The notes under the pieces: generated by a model
What the model was told of the DNA's origin: nothing
Seen by the model: the letters and a program-made list of their open reading frames with translations, nothing else
Database searches by the model: none
Translations under genes and position numbers: made by a program
Origin: Spirochaetia bacterium
GTDB taxonomy: Bacteria > Spirochaetota > UBA12135
NCBI GenBank assembly: GCA_003497555.1
Contig: DNNS01000210.1
Coordinates: forward strand, 5,971-16,079
Direction of reading: 5' to 3'
DNA: 10,109 nucleotides
Shown: piece by piece, positions 1-6,747 of the stretch
How positions within the stretch are numbered: position 1 is the first letter of the stretch
How the letters are laid out: each line of letters begins with the position of its first letter

Positions 1-1686
1 ACCGCCTTTTTGTCCAGCGCCTTCTCCCATTTCCAGAATATAATCCGCGCTGCGTATTACAGCCGGATCATGCTCAATGACCAGAGCGGTATTTTCCCTT
101 TGTACGATTTTTTTTATGCTTTCTACCAGCCGCGCAGCGTCGTTATGATGCAGCCCGCTGGTCGGTTCGTCGATGATATAGGTTACTCCTGTCAGGCCGG
201 AATCAATCTGCGATGAAAGGCGCAGGCGAGACTCCTCTCCGCCGGAAAGGCCGGGCATACTGCGGTCCAGGGAGAGATAACCGAGGCCGATATCGATCAG
301 GGATTTAAGGCGCTCCCTGATTTCACCAAGCAGTTTGGCTGACGGCTCATGTGCAGCTAAGGTTTGATCGGAAAAAAAATCATACAGGCCCGTTACCGGC
401 AGCGAGGAAAGATCAGCGATTGATTTTTGATTTATCAGGCAGGAAAGAGCCCAGGGGTTAAGTCTCTGCCCGCGGCATTTTCCGCATTCGGTTTTTTCCA
501 TAAAACCTTCAAGCTGCCTGCGTATAAATTCCGATTTTGTCTGTTTAAAACGCCTCTGGGCCTGGGTGATAATTCCTTCCAGCGCCCGGGTCTGTTTAAC
601 ACTGAAATTTTCACTTTTATAGGAAAAATCGACTTTCTTTTCTCCTGTTCCGTAAAGCAGAATGTCAAGCTGTTTTGCGGTGAGATTTTTAAGGGGTTCG
701 TCAAGTGTAAAATCTCCGAATTTGGCAAGAGCTCCCAGCCAGGTCATTATCCATTTTCCATTTGCTGAAGAAAAATATAAAACCGCTCCCTCGTTTAATG
801 ATTTTTCCATGTCAAGCATGCGCTTACCTGAAAATTTCATGGCTTTACCGGTTCCCCGGCATTCCGGGCAGGCGCCGGCAGGGTTATTAAAGGAAAAAAG
901 ACGCAGGGAAGGAGTTTCAAAAAACAGATTACAATCCGGGCAGGAATATTTCTGGGAAAAAAAAAGTTCCTTCCCGGGGCGGCGTACCAGCACATAGCCT
1001 CCGGAAAGAGCAAGACTGTTTTCCGTATCTTCAGCTAATCGTTCTTTATGTCCGCTGTTCATTACCAGACGATCGACAATTACATTTATATCATGCGCCT
1101 GTTCTTCCGCCAGTTCCGGAAGATCTTCGGCCAAATAGGTGTTTCCGTCTATTTCAAAACGCAGATAACCTTTTTTTATCAGGGAATCAAGCACACCCCG
1201 GAAATTTCCCCGCCGTTTTTTTACCACAGGCGCAAGTATCTGGATTTTTTCTCCCTCCGGCAGTGAGCGGATTTCAGATATTATGCGATCCAGAGGCGCT
1301 GCACTGATCATGCGTCCGCAGCCGGGGCAATGAGCCTGGGCCTGATTGGCAAAAAGTACGCGCAGCAGATTATAGATTTCGGTTACGGTTCCCACGGTGG
1401 AACGTATACTGCCTGAGAGCTTTTTCTGTTCAATGGCAATGGCCGGAGAAATACCGGTGACAGATTCAACATGCGGCTTTTCAATCTGGCTGGAAATCTG
1501 TCTTGACTTAAGTGACAGGGCTTCTAAAAATTTACGGTTAGCTTCATTGTAAAGCACATCAAACGCAAGGGTTGATTTACCCGAGCCCGAAGGCCCGGTA
1601 ATTACCGTAAAATGCTCCCGGGGAATCCGGGCGCTTATGGATTTAAGATTATGTTCGCAGGCTTTGCTAATATTGATAAAGCGCAT
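1..1686 (-). CDS. uvrA: UvrA-family excinuclease ABC subunit A, N-terminal 562 codons (runs off left edge)
   Basis: UvrA is the ATP-dependent damage-recognition subunit of UvrABC nucleotide excision repair; it dimerises, binds lesions and loads UvrB. Seen here, in order: Walker [10 protein letters not shown] (residues 31-39); [11 protein letters not shown], typical of UvrA; a CPGCG pair (C120, C123); a segment with [10 protein letters not shown] and VIVDRL, as in the UvrB-binding domain of true UvrA; a four-cysteine zinc module (C249, C252, C273, C276) around [22 protein letters not shown]; the ABC signature [15 protein letters not shown]; Walker [12 protein letters not shown]; and the H-loop EHD. 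The frame is open at base 1, so the second ATPase half is off-window. The ATG is fixed by an in-frame TAG at 1708-1710 with no other start between; no good Shine-Dalgarno precedes it. The sequence is divergent: [13 protein letters not shown] replaces the usual AYARQFLGQM-type stretch, and EESR replaces EAQR after LSGG. It could be a second UvrA copy or the first half of a fused double-length UvrA. Confidence 0.93.
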   Translation of the reverse strand, partial: MRFINISKACEHNLKSISARIPREHFTVITGPSGSGKSTLAFDVLYNEANRKFLEALSLKSRQISSQIEKPHVESVTGISPAIAIEQKKLSGSIRSTVGTVTEIYNLLRVLFANQAQAHCPGCGRMISAAPLDRIISEIRSLPEGEKIQILAPVVKKRRGNFRGVLDSLIKKGYLRFEIDGNTYLAEDLPELAEEQAHDINVIVDRLVMNSGHKERLAEDTENSLALSGGYVLVRRPGKELFFSQKYSCPDCNLFFETPSLRLFSFNNPAGACPECRGTGKAMKFSGKRMLDMEKSLNEGAVLYFSSANGKWIMTWLGALAKFGDFTLDEPLKNLTAKQLDILLYGTGEKKVDFSYKSENFSVKQTRALEGIITQAQRRFKQTKSEFIRRQLEGFMEKTECGKCRGQRLNPWALSCLINQKSIADLSSLPVTGLYDFFSDQTLAAHEPSAKLLGEIRERLKSLIDIGLGYLSLDRSMPGLSGGEESRLRLSSQIDSGLTGVTYIIDEPTSGLHHNDAARLVESIKKIVQRENTALVIEHDPAVIRSADYILEMGEGAGQKGG

Positions 1687-1695
1687 TTTGAACTT

Positions 1696-1724
1696 ATTTA
1701 AAAAAGCCTAGGGATTATTGGCAA
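1696..1724 (-). promoter_or_regulatory. Possible promoter for uvrA, almost leaderless
   Basis: On the minus strand TTGCCA (1719-1724, 5 of 6 to the -35 consensus) is followed after 17 bp by TTAAAT (1696-1701, 4 of 6 to the -10 consensus). Initiation would fall about 3 nt before the uvrA ATG, giving a nearly leaderless message. That would agree with the lack of a Shine-Dalgarno, but the -10 is weak and the region is AT-rich, so chance is a real alternative. Readthrough from the HEPN gene 57 bp upstream is the other likely source of transcription. Confidence 0.25.
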
Positions 1725-1743
1725 AACAATACTATTAACATAT

Positions 1744-2118
1744 TTATAAAAATTTTCTTTTTATAAAATACAGTATTTTTTCTGCTGATGTTATTGCTGA
1801 CATCACATCACTTTCATCAGGTATTAAACATTCTCCCGGATACCGGAATTCTGCCGCGAAAGGACTTAAAAAAATTACATCTTTTTTTAAAATAAAAAAC
1901 TCATGATCAATAGCGCTGCAGGCATCAAGAAGCGGTTTGAGATGATGAGTTTTTTCAATTTCTCGTTTGTGATAAACTAAAAATGCTTTAAGCGCTTTTT
2001 CAGCGCATTGCTGCGTGTGATAAACAGAAGTGTCAAGCAAGTTAGAATTGCTCTTAAGCATTACGGCTGCCTGTAAATCATGTTCAGCCTTGATCAGCCA
2101 TTCCTCATGCGGCATCAT
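1744..2118 (-). CDS. HEPN-domain protein, putative toxin or partner of the adjacent nucleotidyltransferase
   Basis: A 124-aa, mainly helical protein of the HEPN family (pfam05168-like). It shows a WLIKAEHDLQAA opening helix (residues 7-18), the signature HTQQCAEKALKAFLV (34-48), KTHHL (56-60) and FRYPGE (91-96), all at the spacing usual for the family. HEPN proteins are often RNases and are commonly encoded next to MNT nucleotidyltransferases as toxin-antitoxin pairs, in which the nucleotidyltransferase modifies the HEPN protein. The gene overlaps the end of the nucleotidyltransferase gene by 14 bp, which suggests translational coupling; an AGAGGA stretch lies about 10 nt before the start. 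ATG-ATG offers two adjacent starts; I took the first. The RX4HXY motif of HepT toxins is absent: R92 is followed by YPGE with no histidine, and only R52-x5-H58 resembles an RX4-6H pattern. RNase activity is therefore uncertain. Confidence 0.85.
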   Translation of the reverse strand: MMPHEEWLIKAEHDLQAAVMLKSNSNLLDTSVYHTQQCAEKALKAFLVYHKREIEKTHHLKPLLDACSAIDHEFFILKKDVIFLSPFAAEFRYPGECLIPDESDVMSAITSAEKILYFIKRKFL

Positions 2119-2464
2119 AGATTTTTATTCCTCTGTTTTCGATTTTATGCTGCAGCGACGAAGGATGTGCAGCTCTCAAAAAAAAATCTGTTTCAGTATA
2201 GACATGAAGATCTACTGTTTGTTTAATATCCCATAAAGCCTCAATACCCTGATAAACCCGTTTATAGGGTTTAGCGCTGCTTTCTTTAATAATAACTGCA
2301 ATATCCAAATCGCTATCGATACCAGGCGTTCCCCATACATAAGAGCCGAAAATATAAATTGCCTTGGGAAAATAAATATTTTTTAGACGTAATTTTATCT
2401 CATCTAATATTTTTTTTTGAATATTTAAAGATGACGGTATAATTTTTTTTTTTATCCTGGTCAT
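2105..2464 (-). CDS. MNT-type (pol-beta fold) nucleotidyltransferase, putative MntA-like antitoxin
   Basis: A 119-aa minimal nucleotidyltransferase. IFGSYVWGTPGIDSDLDIAVI (split view: IFGS at 38-41, SDLDIAV at 51-57) fits GSX10DXD exactly, with G40-S41 and metal ligands D52 and D54; the third acidic ligand is probably D85 in TVDLHVY. In type VII toxin-antitoxin systems MntA uses this motif to transfer AMP to the HEPN toxin HepT and silence it. By analogy this gene would be the antitoxin for the HEPN gene that overlaps its 3' end. The start is well supported: GGAG lies 6 nt upstream of the ATG. A 69-bp AT-rich gap separates it from the 808-aa gene, so it may be a separate unit. The first 19 codons carry two long A tracts (11 and 9 nt) encoding lysine-rich sequence. 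The partner identity is inferred from position and domain pairing; substrate is not shown. Confidence 0.9.
   Translation of the reverse strand: MTRIKKKIIPSSLNIQKKILDEIKLRLKNIYFPKAIYIFGSYVWGTPGIDSDLDIAVIIKESSAKPYKRVYQGIEALWDIKQTVDLHVYTETDFFLRAAHPSSLQHKIENRGIKIYDAA
2410..2453. repeat. Two homopolymer tracts (A11 and A9 on the coding strand) in the MNT gene
   Basis: T11 at 2443-2453 and T9 at 2410-2418 on the plus strand are A11 and A9 in the MNT coding sequence, within its first 19 codons. Such tracts are prone to replication or transcriptional slippage. A one-base change in either would truncate the protein at once. Tracts of nine also occur in the other genes (957-965 in uvrA, 4190-4198 in the 808-aa gene, 9904-9912 in gdh), so they are partly a genome-wide trait. 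Confidence 0.7.
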
Positions 2465-2533
2465 ATATTTCTCCGGTTTTAAAGCGTTAAAATTAAAAAC
2501 TAAAATTTAATATTAATATCTGCCTTTCTTCTA
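2465..2533 (-). promoter_or_regulatory. AT-rich spacer with Shine-Dalgarno before the MNT gene
   Basis: This spacer between the 808-aa gene and the MNT gene is nearly all A/T apart from a GGAG Shine-Dalgarno (2471-2474) 6 nt before the ATG. The AT-rich part could hold a promoter for the MNT/HEPN pair, but I find no convincing -35/-10 pair. No hairpin with a T tract is visible, so termination after the 808-aa gene is not evident. Confidence 0.4.
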
Positions 2534-4960
2534 TCAGGGCTGCTGCAGTTTTATTTCCACCGCCCGGTAATATATATATTGTCTCAGGGCTTTTTCATTT
2601 TTGACAGTCTTGAATATGGAATTATTATTATATATATTTTCTGCAAATTTTGCCGAATTGGTCTGGCGGAACTCGTTAATATCAAAACGCCCGGAAATTT
2701 TTGTGATGATATAATCTATTTCGCGGCGTAAACTATCGCGCGCTGCTCCGATTTTCATATTCCACTGCTCGTGCAGGGCCCCAATCATTTTTTCCAGTTC
2801 TTCAGGATTATTGGCAATGGGCGCAATTTCCTTCAGAGTCTGTTTGTGAGAACGGCTGTGGGATGAAGCCTTGGGTTTGACAACAGCAGTATGAACCGCG
2901 CTGTGTTTTCTGTTTTTTATTTCCTGCAGCTGTTTTTGGGCCATGGAATAAAGATATTCATAATCGGGATGATTCTGATATTTTTCCAGAAAAATAGAGA
3001 TTTTTTTCGGTTCATGCAGGGAACGCAGTTCATACAGCAGGGCATCGGCCTCGTTAAGCTCTCCCAGCCTGCGGGTAACCGATGATAATTTTTTTCTGCC
3101 GAAGGAAAAAATCGAGCCTAAAGCGCCAAAAAACCAGAAAATTATTCCAAGCAGCGGATTGGAGCTGTCGTCCGCGGCATCAAAAAAACCTTCAAACAGG
3201 CCGCTTTTCTTGCCGCGTTTTTTTATACGGCGGGATGCGGCTTTGGCATTCTGCTTCATACTGGCGTAATCCAGCCCGAAAATATCGGCAAACTCTTTTA
3301 ATAAAAACTGCCGGTTCTGATAAAGTACATCGTCAATAAAAATTTTTATTTTTTCGGCCTTTTCTCTGGGCGAATATGAATTTAATACCAGATTACTGTT
3401 CTGCAGGCCATATTCTTCATAATCAAATTTGGAGGGAAAAAGAGTGTCTACCAGAATTTCCATCCCGTTAGATTTGCGGATAGTGTCAATAATAGAAAAA
3501 AGACGTTTAAAATAGCCGCTTAAATCATCTTCGGTAATTTTTAACTGGCTGCGCTTTGGAATTTTTTTGGGATTTTGCGACCATAAAATTTCCAGTTTTT
3601 TCTGCAGGCGCGCTCCTTCACGTATAATTTCAGCGCTGAACACGTCTATCAGCCGCCAGCGGTGACAGTATTCGGGAATGGAATCACGGTCAATACGTAA
3701 AACCTCAAAACCGATGGAGTTTGCTTCCTGAACTTCGCTCATAAGCCCCATCATGGATCTGATTTCCTCGGCTGAATATTTTTCGCCGATAGTCTGCTTG
3801 CGGGAAAAATCGCGGAACTGCCTGATTTCATCCATGCTTACGGTACGATAGAGAGTACGTCCGCTTTCATCACGCTCTTTGGGATTAAGCAGCAGCTGGT
3901 TAAATAACGCCTTTACATCGGATTTTTTGTTTTTTTCATGTAAATCCTGGTTGGTAGATTCAAGAAAAACATTAAAAAGATAATAATAAAGCAGGCAGGC
4001 AGCCTGGAAAACATAATAGAGCCGGTCGGACTTGTTGAGCAGTGTAAACAGCAGGGTTTCTTTTAGTACAAAAGCCCATTTGTAGCAATTTTCATTTTTT
4101 AAATCCGGGCCTTCGGGGGTACCTATAAAATACATCTGCTCAAACATTTTTTTAAAATTCTGTTCTGGAGATGAAATACCGGCGCTTTCTTTTTTTTTAT
4201 AGCGTTTTTCATATTCCCGGCTTACCGAATTAATCAGGGCTTCATTATAATGACGGCTGATGCAGTCAAGAATGATTTTTTTAAAAAAACCGTTAAAATC
4301 ATTTTCATAATAAATCAGAATATCAAAAGGTTCGATTCCCTTTTCATTAAAATCAAGCCGGAACAGATTGCAGCCGTCGGGGGATTCTGAATGCCTGATG
4401 CCCAGTTCGTTAAGCCGCAGGGTATTCAGCAGATTATCGATATTTTCTTCGGGCTTGAGATTCAGATGTCTGGTTAAATCAGCAGTTCCGGCAAAATGGT
4501 TATTTTCACCGATTTGCGCAGTAGTGCGGTAATAATTCCGTAAAAATTCCCTGAGATCGGAATAGAGCAGGGAAGATACCCGCTGCCCCTTGTTTTTTAA
4601 TACAATAATATTAGGAGTTTTCTGATCAGCAGCCAAGGATCTGATGATGCAATAATCCCTGGCTGCCAGATTGGAAAAAAACTGGCGCAGTTTGGCTCTG
4701 ACATTTCCGCCGATAGTAAGACCGCTGATGCCTAGTTCCAGTACATAATCTGAAAGTTTTTCAAAATCGATAATTGCATTTTTTATTTTTTCGGCAGAAT
4801 AAACGCAGATCTCGTGCCAGAGCCTGTAATCAACATCAAAAAAACCCAGGGAACTGGCAATTTCATCGCGCTCTTTGGTATAAACCGGCTGCGTATAATC
4901 CGGCGGGGGAATAACTTCTTTAACGGCAGATGGAATTATTTCTTCCCGCGTTTCTTCCAT
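2534..4960 (-). CDS. Conserved-looking protein of unknown function, 808 aa, one probable membrane segment
   Basis: I do not recognise this protein. It opens with an acidic, proline-containing stretch (residues 1-26), followed by a largely helical, charged region to about 590. There is a hydrophobic, tyrosine-rich helix near 314-334. A strongly basic patch, SRRIKKRGKKSG (576-587), precedes the most membrane-like segment, PLLGIIFWFFGALGSIFSF (602-620), which is followed by GRKK. By the positive-inside rule this short segment is flanked by basic residues on both sides, so topology is unclear; a re-entrant or amphipathic anchor is possible. Residues 625-683 look like short helix pairs, 684-710 form a H/K/S-rich linker, and 711-808 a C-terminal helical domain. 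There is no signal peptide, Walker motif or zinc motif that I can see. It starts 9 bp after leuC with only weak AGG/ACGG as ribosome site, so cotranscription and coupling with leuC are likely. Its long uninterrupted frame and matched codon style show a real gene. Confidence 0.85.
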   Translation of the reverse strand: MEETREEIIPSAVKEVIPPPDYTQPVYTKERDEIASSLGFFDVDYRLWHEICVYSAEKIKNAIIDFEKLSDYVLELGISGLTIGGNVRAKLRQFFSNLAARDYCIIRSLAADQKTPNIIVLKNKGQRVSSLLYSDLREFLRNYYRTTAQIGENNHFAGTADLTRHLNLKPEENIDNLLNTLRLNELGIRHSESPDGCNLFRLDFNEKGIEPFDILIYYENDFNGFFKKIILDCISRHYNEALINSVSREYEKRYKKKESAGISSPEQNFKKMFEQMYFIGTPEGPDLKNENCYKWAFVLKETLLFTLLNKSDRLYYVFQAACLLYYYLFNVFLESTNQDLHEKNKKSDVKALFNQLLLNPKERDESGRTLYRTVSMDEIRQFRDFSRKQTIGEKYSAEEIRSMMGLMSEVQEANSIGFEVLRIDRDSIPEYCHRWRLIDVFSAEIIREGARLQKKLEILWSQNPKKIPKRSQLKITEDDLSGYFKRLFSIIDTIRKSNGMEILVDTLFPSKFDYEEYGLQNSNLVLNSYSPREKAEKIKIFIDDVLYQNRQFLLKEFADIFGLDYASMKQNAKAASRRIKKRGKKSGLFEGFFDAADDSSNPLLGIIFWFFGALGSIFSFGRKKLSSVTRRLGELNEADALLYELRSLHEPKKISIFLEKYQNHPDYEYLYSMAQKQLQEIKNRKHSAVHTAVVKPKASSHSRSHKQTLKEIAPIANNPEELEKMIGALHEQWNMKIGAARDSLRREIDYIITKISGRFDINEFRQTNSAKFAENIYNNNSIFKTVKNEKALRQYIYYRAVEIKLQQP

Positions 4961-4969
4961 GACCGTTCT

Positions 4970-6250
4970 TTACCTGATATCCCGCGGATCAGTAAGTCTG
5001 CCGGTAAGGGCGGATGCGGCTGCAGCAGCCGGACTTACAAGATGTACCATTCCGCCTTTACCCATGCGCCCGCGGAAATTACGGTTAGTAGTGGAAGCAC
5101 AGACCTCGCCTTCAGCCAATACCCCGGCGCTCATGCCCAGACAAGCCCCGCAGGTAGGATTAATAACGCAGAAACCGCTGTTCATAAAAATTTCAAGCAG
5201 ACCCTCTTTAAGCGCAGCGGAATATACCGCCGGCGTGGCAGGAGAAACAATTCCCCGTACGCCCGGGGCTATCTGTTTTTTTTTAAGAAATCCGGCAGCT
5301 TCCCGTAAATCTTCAATTCGTCCGTTGGTGCAGGAACCGATATATACCTGATCAATTTTAACATCATTCATCTCTCTGATATTTTTAACCTGATCGGGTT
5401 TATAGCCGAAAGTAACCTTGGGTTCAATTTTATCGGCATCAACACTGACTGTTTTTTCATAATTTGCATCAGGATCCGAACGCCAGACGGAAAAGGCTTT
5501 ATCTGCAGCTTCTATGTTTTTATATTCATTTTTAATAAAAGGCCAGAGATATTCTGCGGTAGTTTTATCAGGCTCACAGATTCCGCAGGTAGCCCCGGCT
5601 TCAACAGCCATATTGCTTAAAGTCATACGCGCTTCCATGGAAAGGGCAGTTACGGCCGGGCCGGAAAATTCTATCACCCGGTTGGTAGCGCCGTTTACCG
5701 TAAGCAGACGTATTATTTCAAGAATAAGATCTTTGGCATAAACATATTCGCCAAGCTTGCCCCTGACATCTATCCTGATGGTTATCGGACGCTCCAGCCT
5801 GCATACGCCTTTCAGAATACCAACAGCCAGATCAGTAGATCCGATACCCGCGGAAAAAGCGCCGAAAGCTCCATAAGTACAGGTATGGGAATCGCCCATG
5901 ATAACGGTAAAACCCGGTCTGATAAAACCTTTTTCGGGAAAAAGTGCATGACATACGCCGTTTTTGCCTATATCAAAAAATTCAATACCGTGGCGGTTTG
6001 CCCAGTCGCGCAGTACTTTACCCTGAGCTGCCGATTCCGAATCTTTGGCTGGAGTAACATGATCGATTACCGCCTTGATTTTATTTTTATCGAACACACG
6101 GTCTTTACCCCGGGCTGCAAGATCATCAATAGCCAGGGGTGTGGTTATTTCGTGGCAAAAAACTCTATCAAGATTGATTACCGCATTTTTTTCATCAATG
6201 CTTTCTCTAATATGCGCTTCAAATATTTTTTCTGCAATTGTTTTACTCAT
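4970..6250 (-). CDS. leuC: 3-isopropylmalate dehydratase large subunit (LeuC/HacA type)
   Basis: A 426-aa aconitase-family large subunit of the short form found in archaea and many bacteria. With a small subunit it isomerises 2-isopropylmalate to 3-isopropylmalate in leucine biosynthesis, in the cytoplasm. The motifs are complete: EITTPLAIDDL, HALFPEKGFIRPG, GDSHTCTYGAFGAFSAGIGSTD (in part), YAKDLILEII, GSCTNGR and NPTCGACLGM. The [4Fe-4S] ligands are C307, C367 and C370, with STTNRNFRGRMG (substrate-binding region) after them. The frame could be extended to an ATG at 6310, but MSKTIAEKIFEAH at 6250 matches the family N-terminus, and the extra 20 residues would cover the best promoter; GGGA about 6 nt upstream is a weak ribosome site. 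The small subunit leuD, usually next door, is absent here: the 808-aa gene follows instead. Homoaconitase or another hydro-lyase (for example citraconate/methylmalate) cannot be ruled out, since the small subunit sets specificity. Confidence 0.93.
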   Translation of the reverse strand: MSKTIAEKIFEAHIRESIDEKNAVINLDRVFCHEITTPLAIDDLAARGKDRVFDKNKIKAVIDHVTPAKDSESAAQGKVLRDWANRHGIEFFDIGKNGVCHALFPEKGFIRPGFTVIMGDSHTCTYGAFGAFSAGIGSTDLAVGILKGVCRLERPITIRIDVRGKLGEYVYAKDLILEIIRLLTVNGATNRVIEFSGPAVTALSMEARMTLSNMAVEAGATCGICEPDKTTAEYLWPFIKNEYKNIEAADKAFSVWRSDPDANYEKTVSVDADKIEPKVTFGYKPDQVKNIREMNDVKIDQVYIGSCTNGRIEDLREAAGFLKKKQIAPGVRGIVSPATPAVYSAALKEGLLEIFMNSGFCVINPTCGACLGMSAGVLAEGEVCASTTNRNFRGRMGKGGMVHLVSPAAAAASALTGRLTDPRDIR

Positions 6251-6281
6251 AGCGAATCCCGGGAAAAATTTCGATAGGACT

Positions 6282-6310
6282 ATTATATAATTTAAAATAT
6301 ATTTTTGCAA
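6282..6310 (-). promoter_or_regulatory. Sigma70-like promoter for leuC, proximal (P1)
   Basis: On the minus strand TTGCAA (6305-6310, 4 of 6) and a perfect TATAAT (6282-6287) are separated by 17 bp. Initiation would fall near 6275, giving a leader of about 25 nt to the leuC ATG at 6250. This is the better -10 of the two candidates. Confidence 0.55.
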
Positions 6311-6337
6311 AAAGTCTTTTTAGATTATATGTTTTTA

Positions 6338-6366
6338 TTTAGAAAAAATCTTATCGGGTTTGTCAA
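6338..6366 (-). promoter_or_regulatory. Sigma70-like promoter for leuC, distal (P2)
   Basis: On the minus strand a perfect TTGACA (6361-6366) and TCTAAA (6338-6343, 4 of 6) are separated by 17 bp. Initiation would be near 6331, giving an 80-nt leader that runs through the proximal promoter. I see no T-box, leader peptide with leucine codons, or attenuator hairpin in it. Confidence 0.45.
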
Positions 6367-6408
6367 AGTGATTGTTTTTATATCAATCCGGGTAATTCAA
6401 CAGGCGCA

Positions 6409-6421
6409 GTGTCCGTAACGG
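6409..6421. repeat. Short perfect palindrome in the gdh-leuC spacer
   Basis: GTCCGT-A-ACGGAC is a 6-bp inverted repeat around a single base. It lies about 43 bp upstream of the distal leuC -35, where an operator could sit, but no specific regulator is suggested by the sequence. Confidence 0.4.
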
Positions 6422-6476
6422 ACCTAATCTCCCAAATATAAACACGCCCAAACAGATCAAATCTCAACTCCTTACA

Positions 6477-6511
6477 AATTCCCACTTGTCATTTTTTTAA
6501 CAGTGGGAATT
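6477..6511. repeat. 10-bp inverted repeat with 15-nt loop
   Basis: AATTCCCACT (6477-6486) and AGTGGGAATT (6502-6511) are exact complements around a 15-nt loop with a T7 run. No T tract follows the stem on either strand, so it does not look like an intrinsic terminator. It may be a protein site or a relic of a small mobile element; it lies between the leuC promoters and the methyltransferase scrap. Confidence 0.5.
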
Positions 6512-6612
6512 TATGAGATAAATATTTCCACATTAAAGCAAAAAACCGGAATTTTTATGCTCTCAACTCTCTTGGCGAAAAAAAGGTTTTATCAGAAAAT
6601 ATCATGAAATAA

Positions 6613-6700
6613 ATGATTGATGAAAAGAAACGGATTCTGCTCAATAATATATACGGCGTTGATATTGACCCGCAGACGGCTGAGATTACAACTTTAAGAA
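6613..6700 (+). pseudogene. Remnant of an Eco57I/PglX-type N6-adenine DNA methyltransferase (type IIG or BREX-like)
   Basis: The plus strand encodes KKRILLNNIYGVDIDPQTAEIT, quoted here in two parts: KKRILLNNIYG and VDIDPQTAEIT. This closely matches the block just after motif I in large adenine methyltransferases of type IIG restriction enzymes and PglX (consensus like RILLNNIYGVDIDPQAVEVTKL). Only about 25-28 codons are recognisable. The frame upstream is closed by TAA directly before the ATG, the SAM-binding DPACGSG and catalytic NPPY motifs are missing, and downstream the frame runs into a terminator and then the antisense of gdh. It is the only coding trace on the plus strand. I infer a past restriction-modification or phage-defence gene, now almost wholly deleted. 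Confidence 0.65.
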
Positions 6701-6710
6701 AGATTACCGC

Positions 6711-6735
6711 CAGGCTGTCGCGCAGCCTGTTTTTT
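6711..6735 (+). terminator. Intrinsic terminator, plus orientation
   Basis: CAGGCTG (6711-6717) and CAGCCTG (6723-6729) form a 7-bp GC-rich stem around TCGCG, followed at once by T6 (6730-6735). This is a standard Rho-independent terminator for plus-strand transcription, which suits the methyltransferase remnant. On the minus strand the same hairpin lies 19-37 nt after the gdh stop but has no U tract behind it, so it may only protect the gdh 3' end. Confidence 0.75.
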
Positions 6736-6747
6736 CAGATATTGTTT

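Larger units (their letters stand above)
6367..6612. other. Non-coding spacer between the leuC promoters and the methyltransferase remnant
   Basis: Apart from the two inverted repeats listed separately I find no gene here. The minus strand has a 36-codon frame ending in VELPGLI near 6381 with a possible GTG start, but it lacks a matching ribosome site and I do not call it. The plus-strand frame leading into the remnant (LGEKKVLSENIMK, about 6571-6609) ends in TAA at 6610-6612, just before the recognisable part. Confidence 0.5.

Noticed and set aside
4814..5351. Plus-strand frames of 164 and 130 codons
   Set aside because: They are antisense to the conserved C-terminus of LeuC and to the start of the 808-aa gene; no domain is recognisable in them.
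6251..6310. 20-residue N-terminal extension of LeuC from an ATG at 6310
   Set aside because: It has no match to the family N-terminus, contains the TTGCAA-17-TATAAT promoter, and MSKTIAEKIFEAH at 6250 is the usual beginning.
6381..6490. 36-codon minus-strand frame (QVGICKELRF...VELPGLI)
   Set aside because: Too short, no suitably spaced ribosome site before its GTG, overlaps an inverted repeat, and no family is recognisable.
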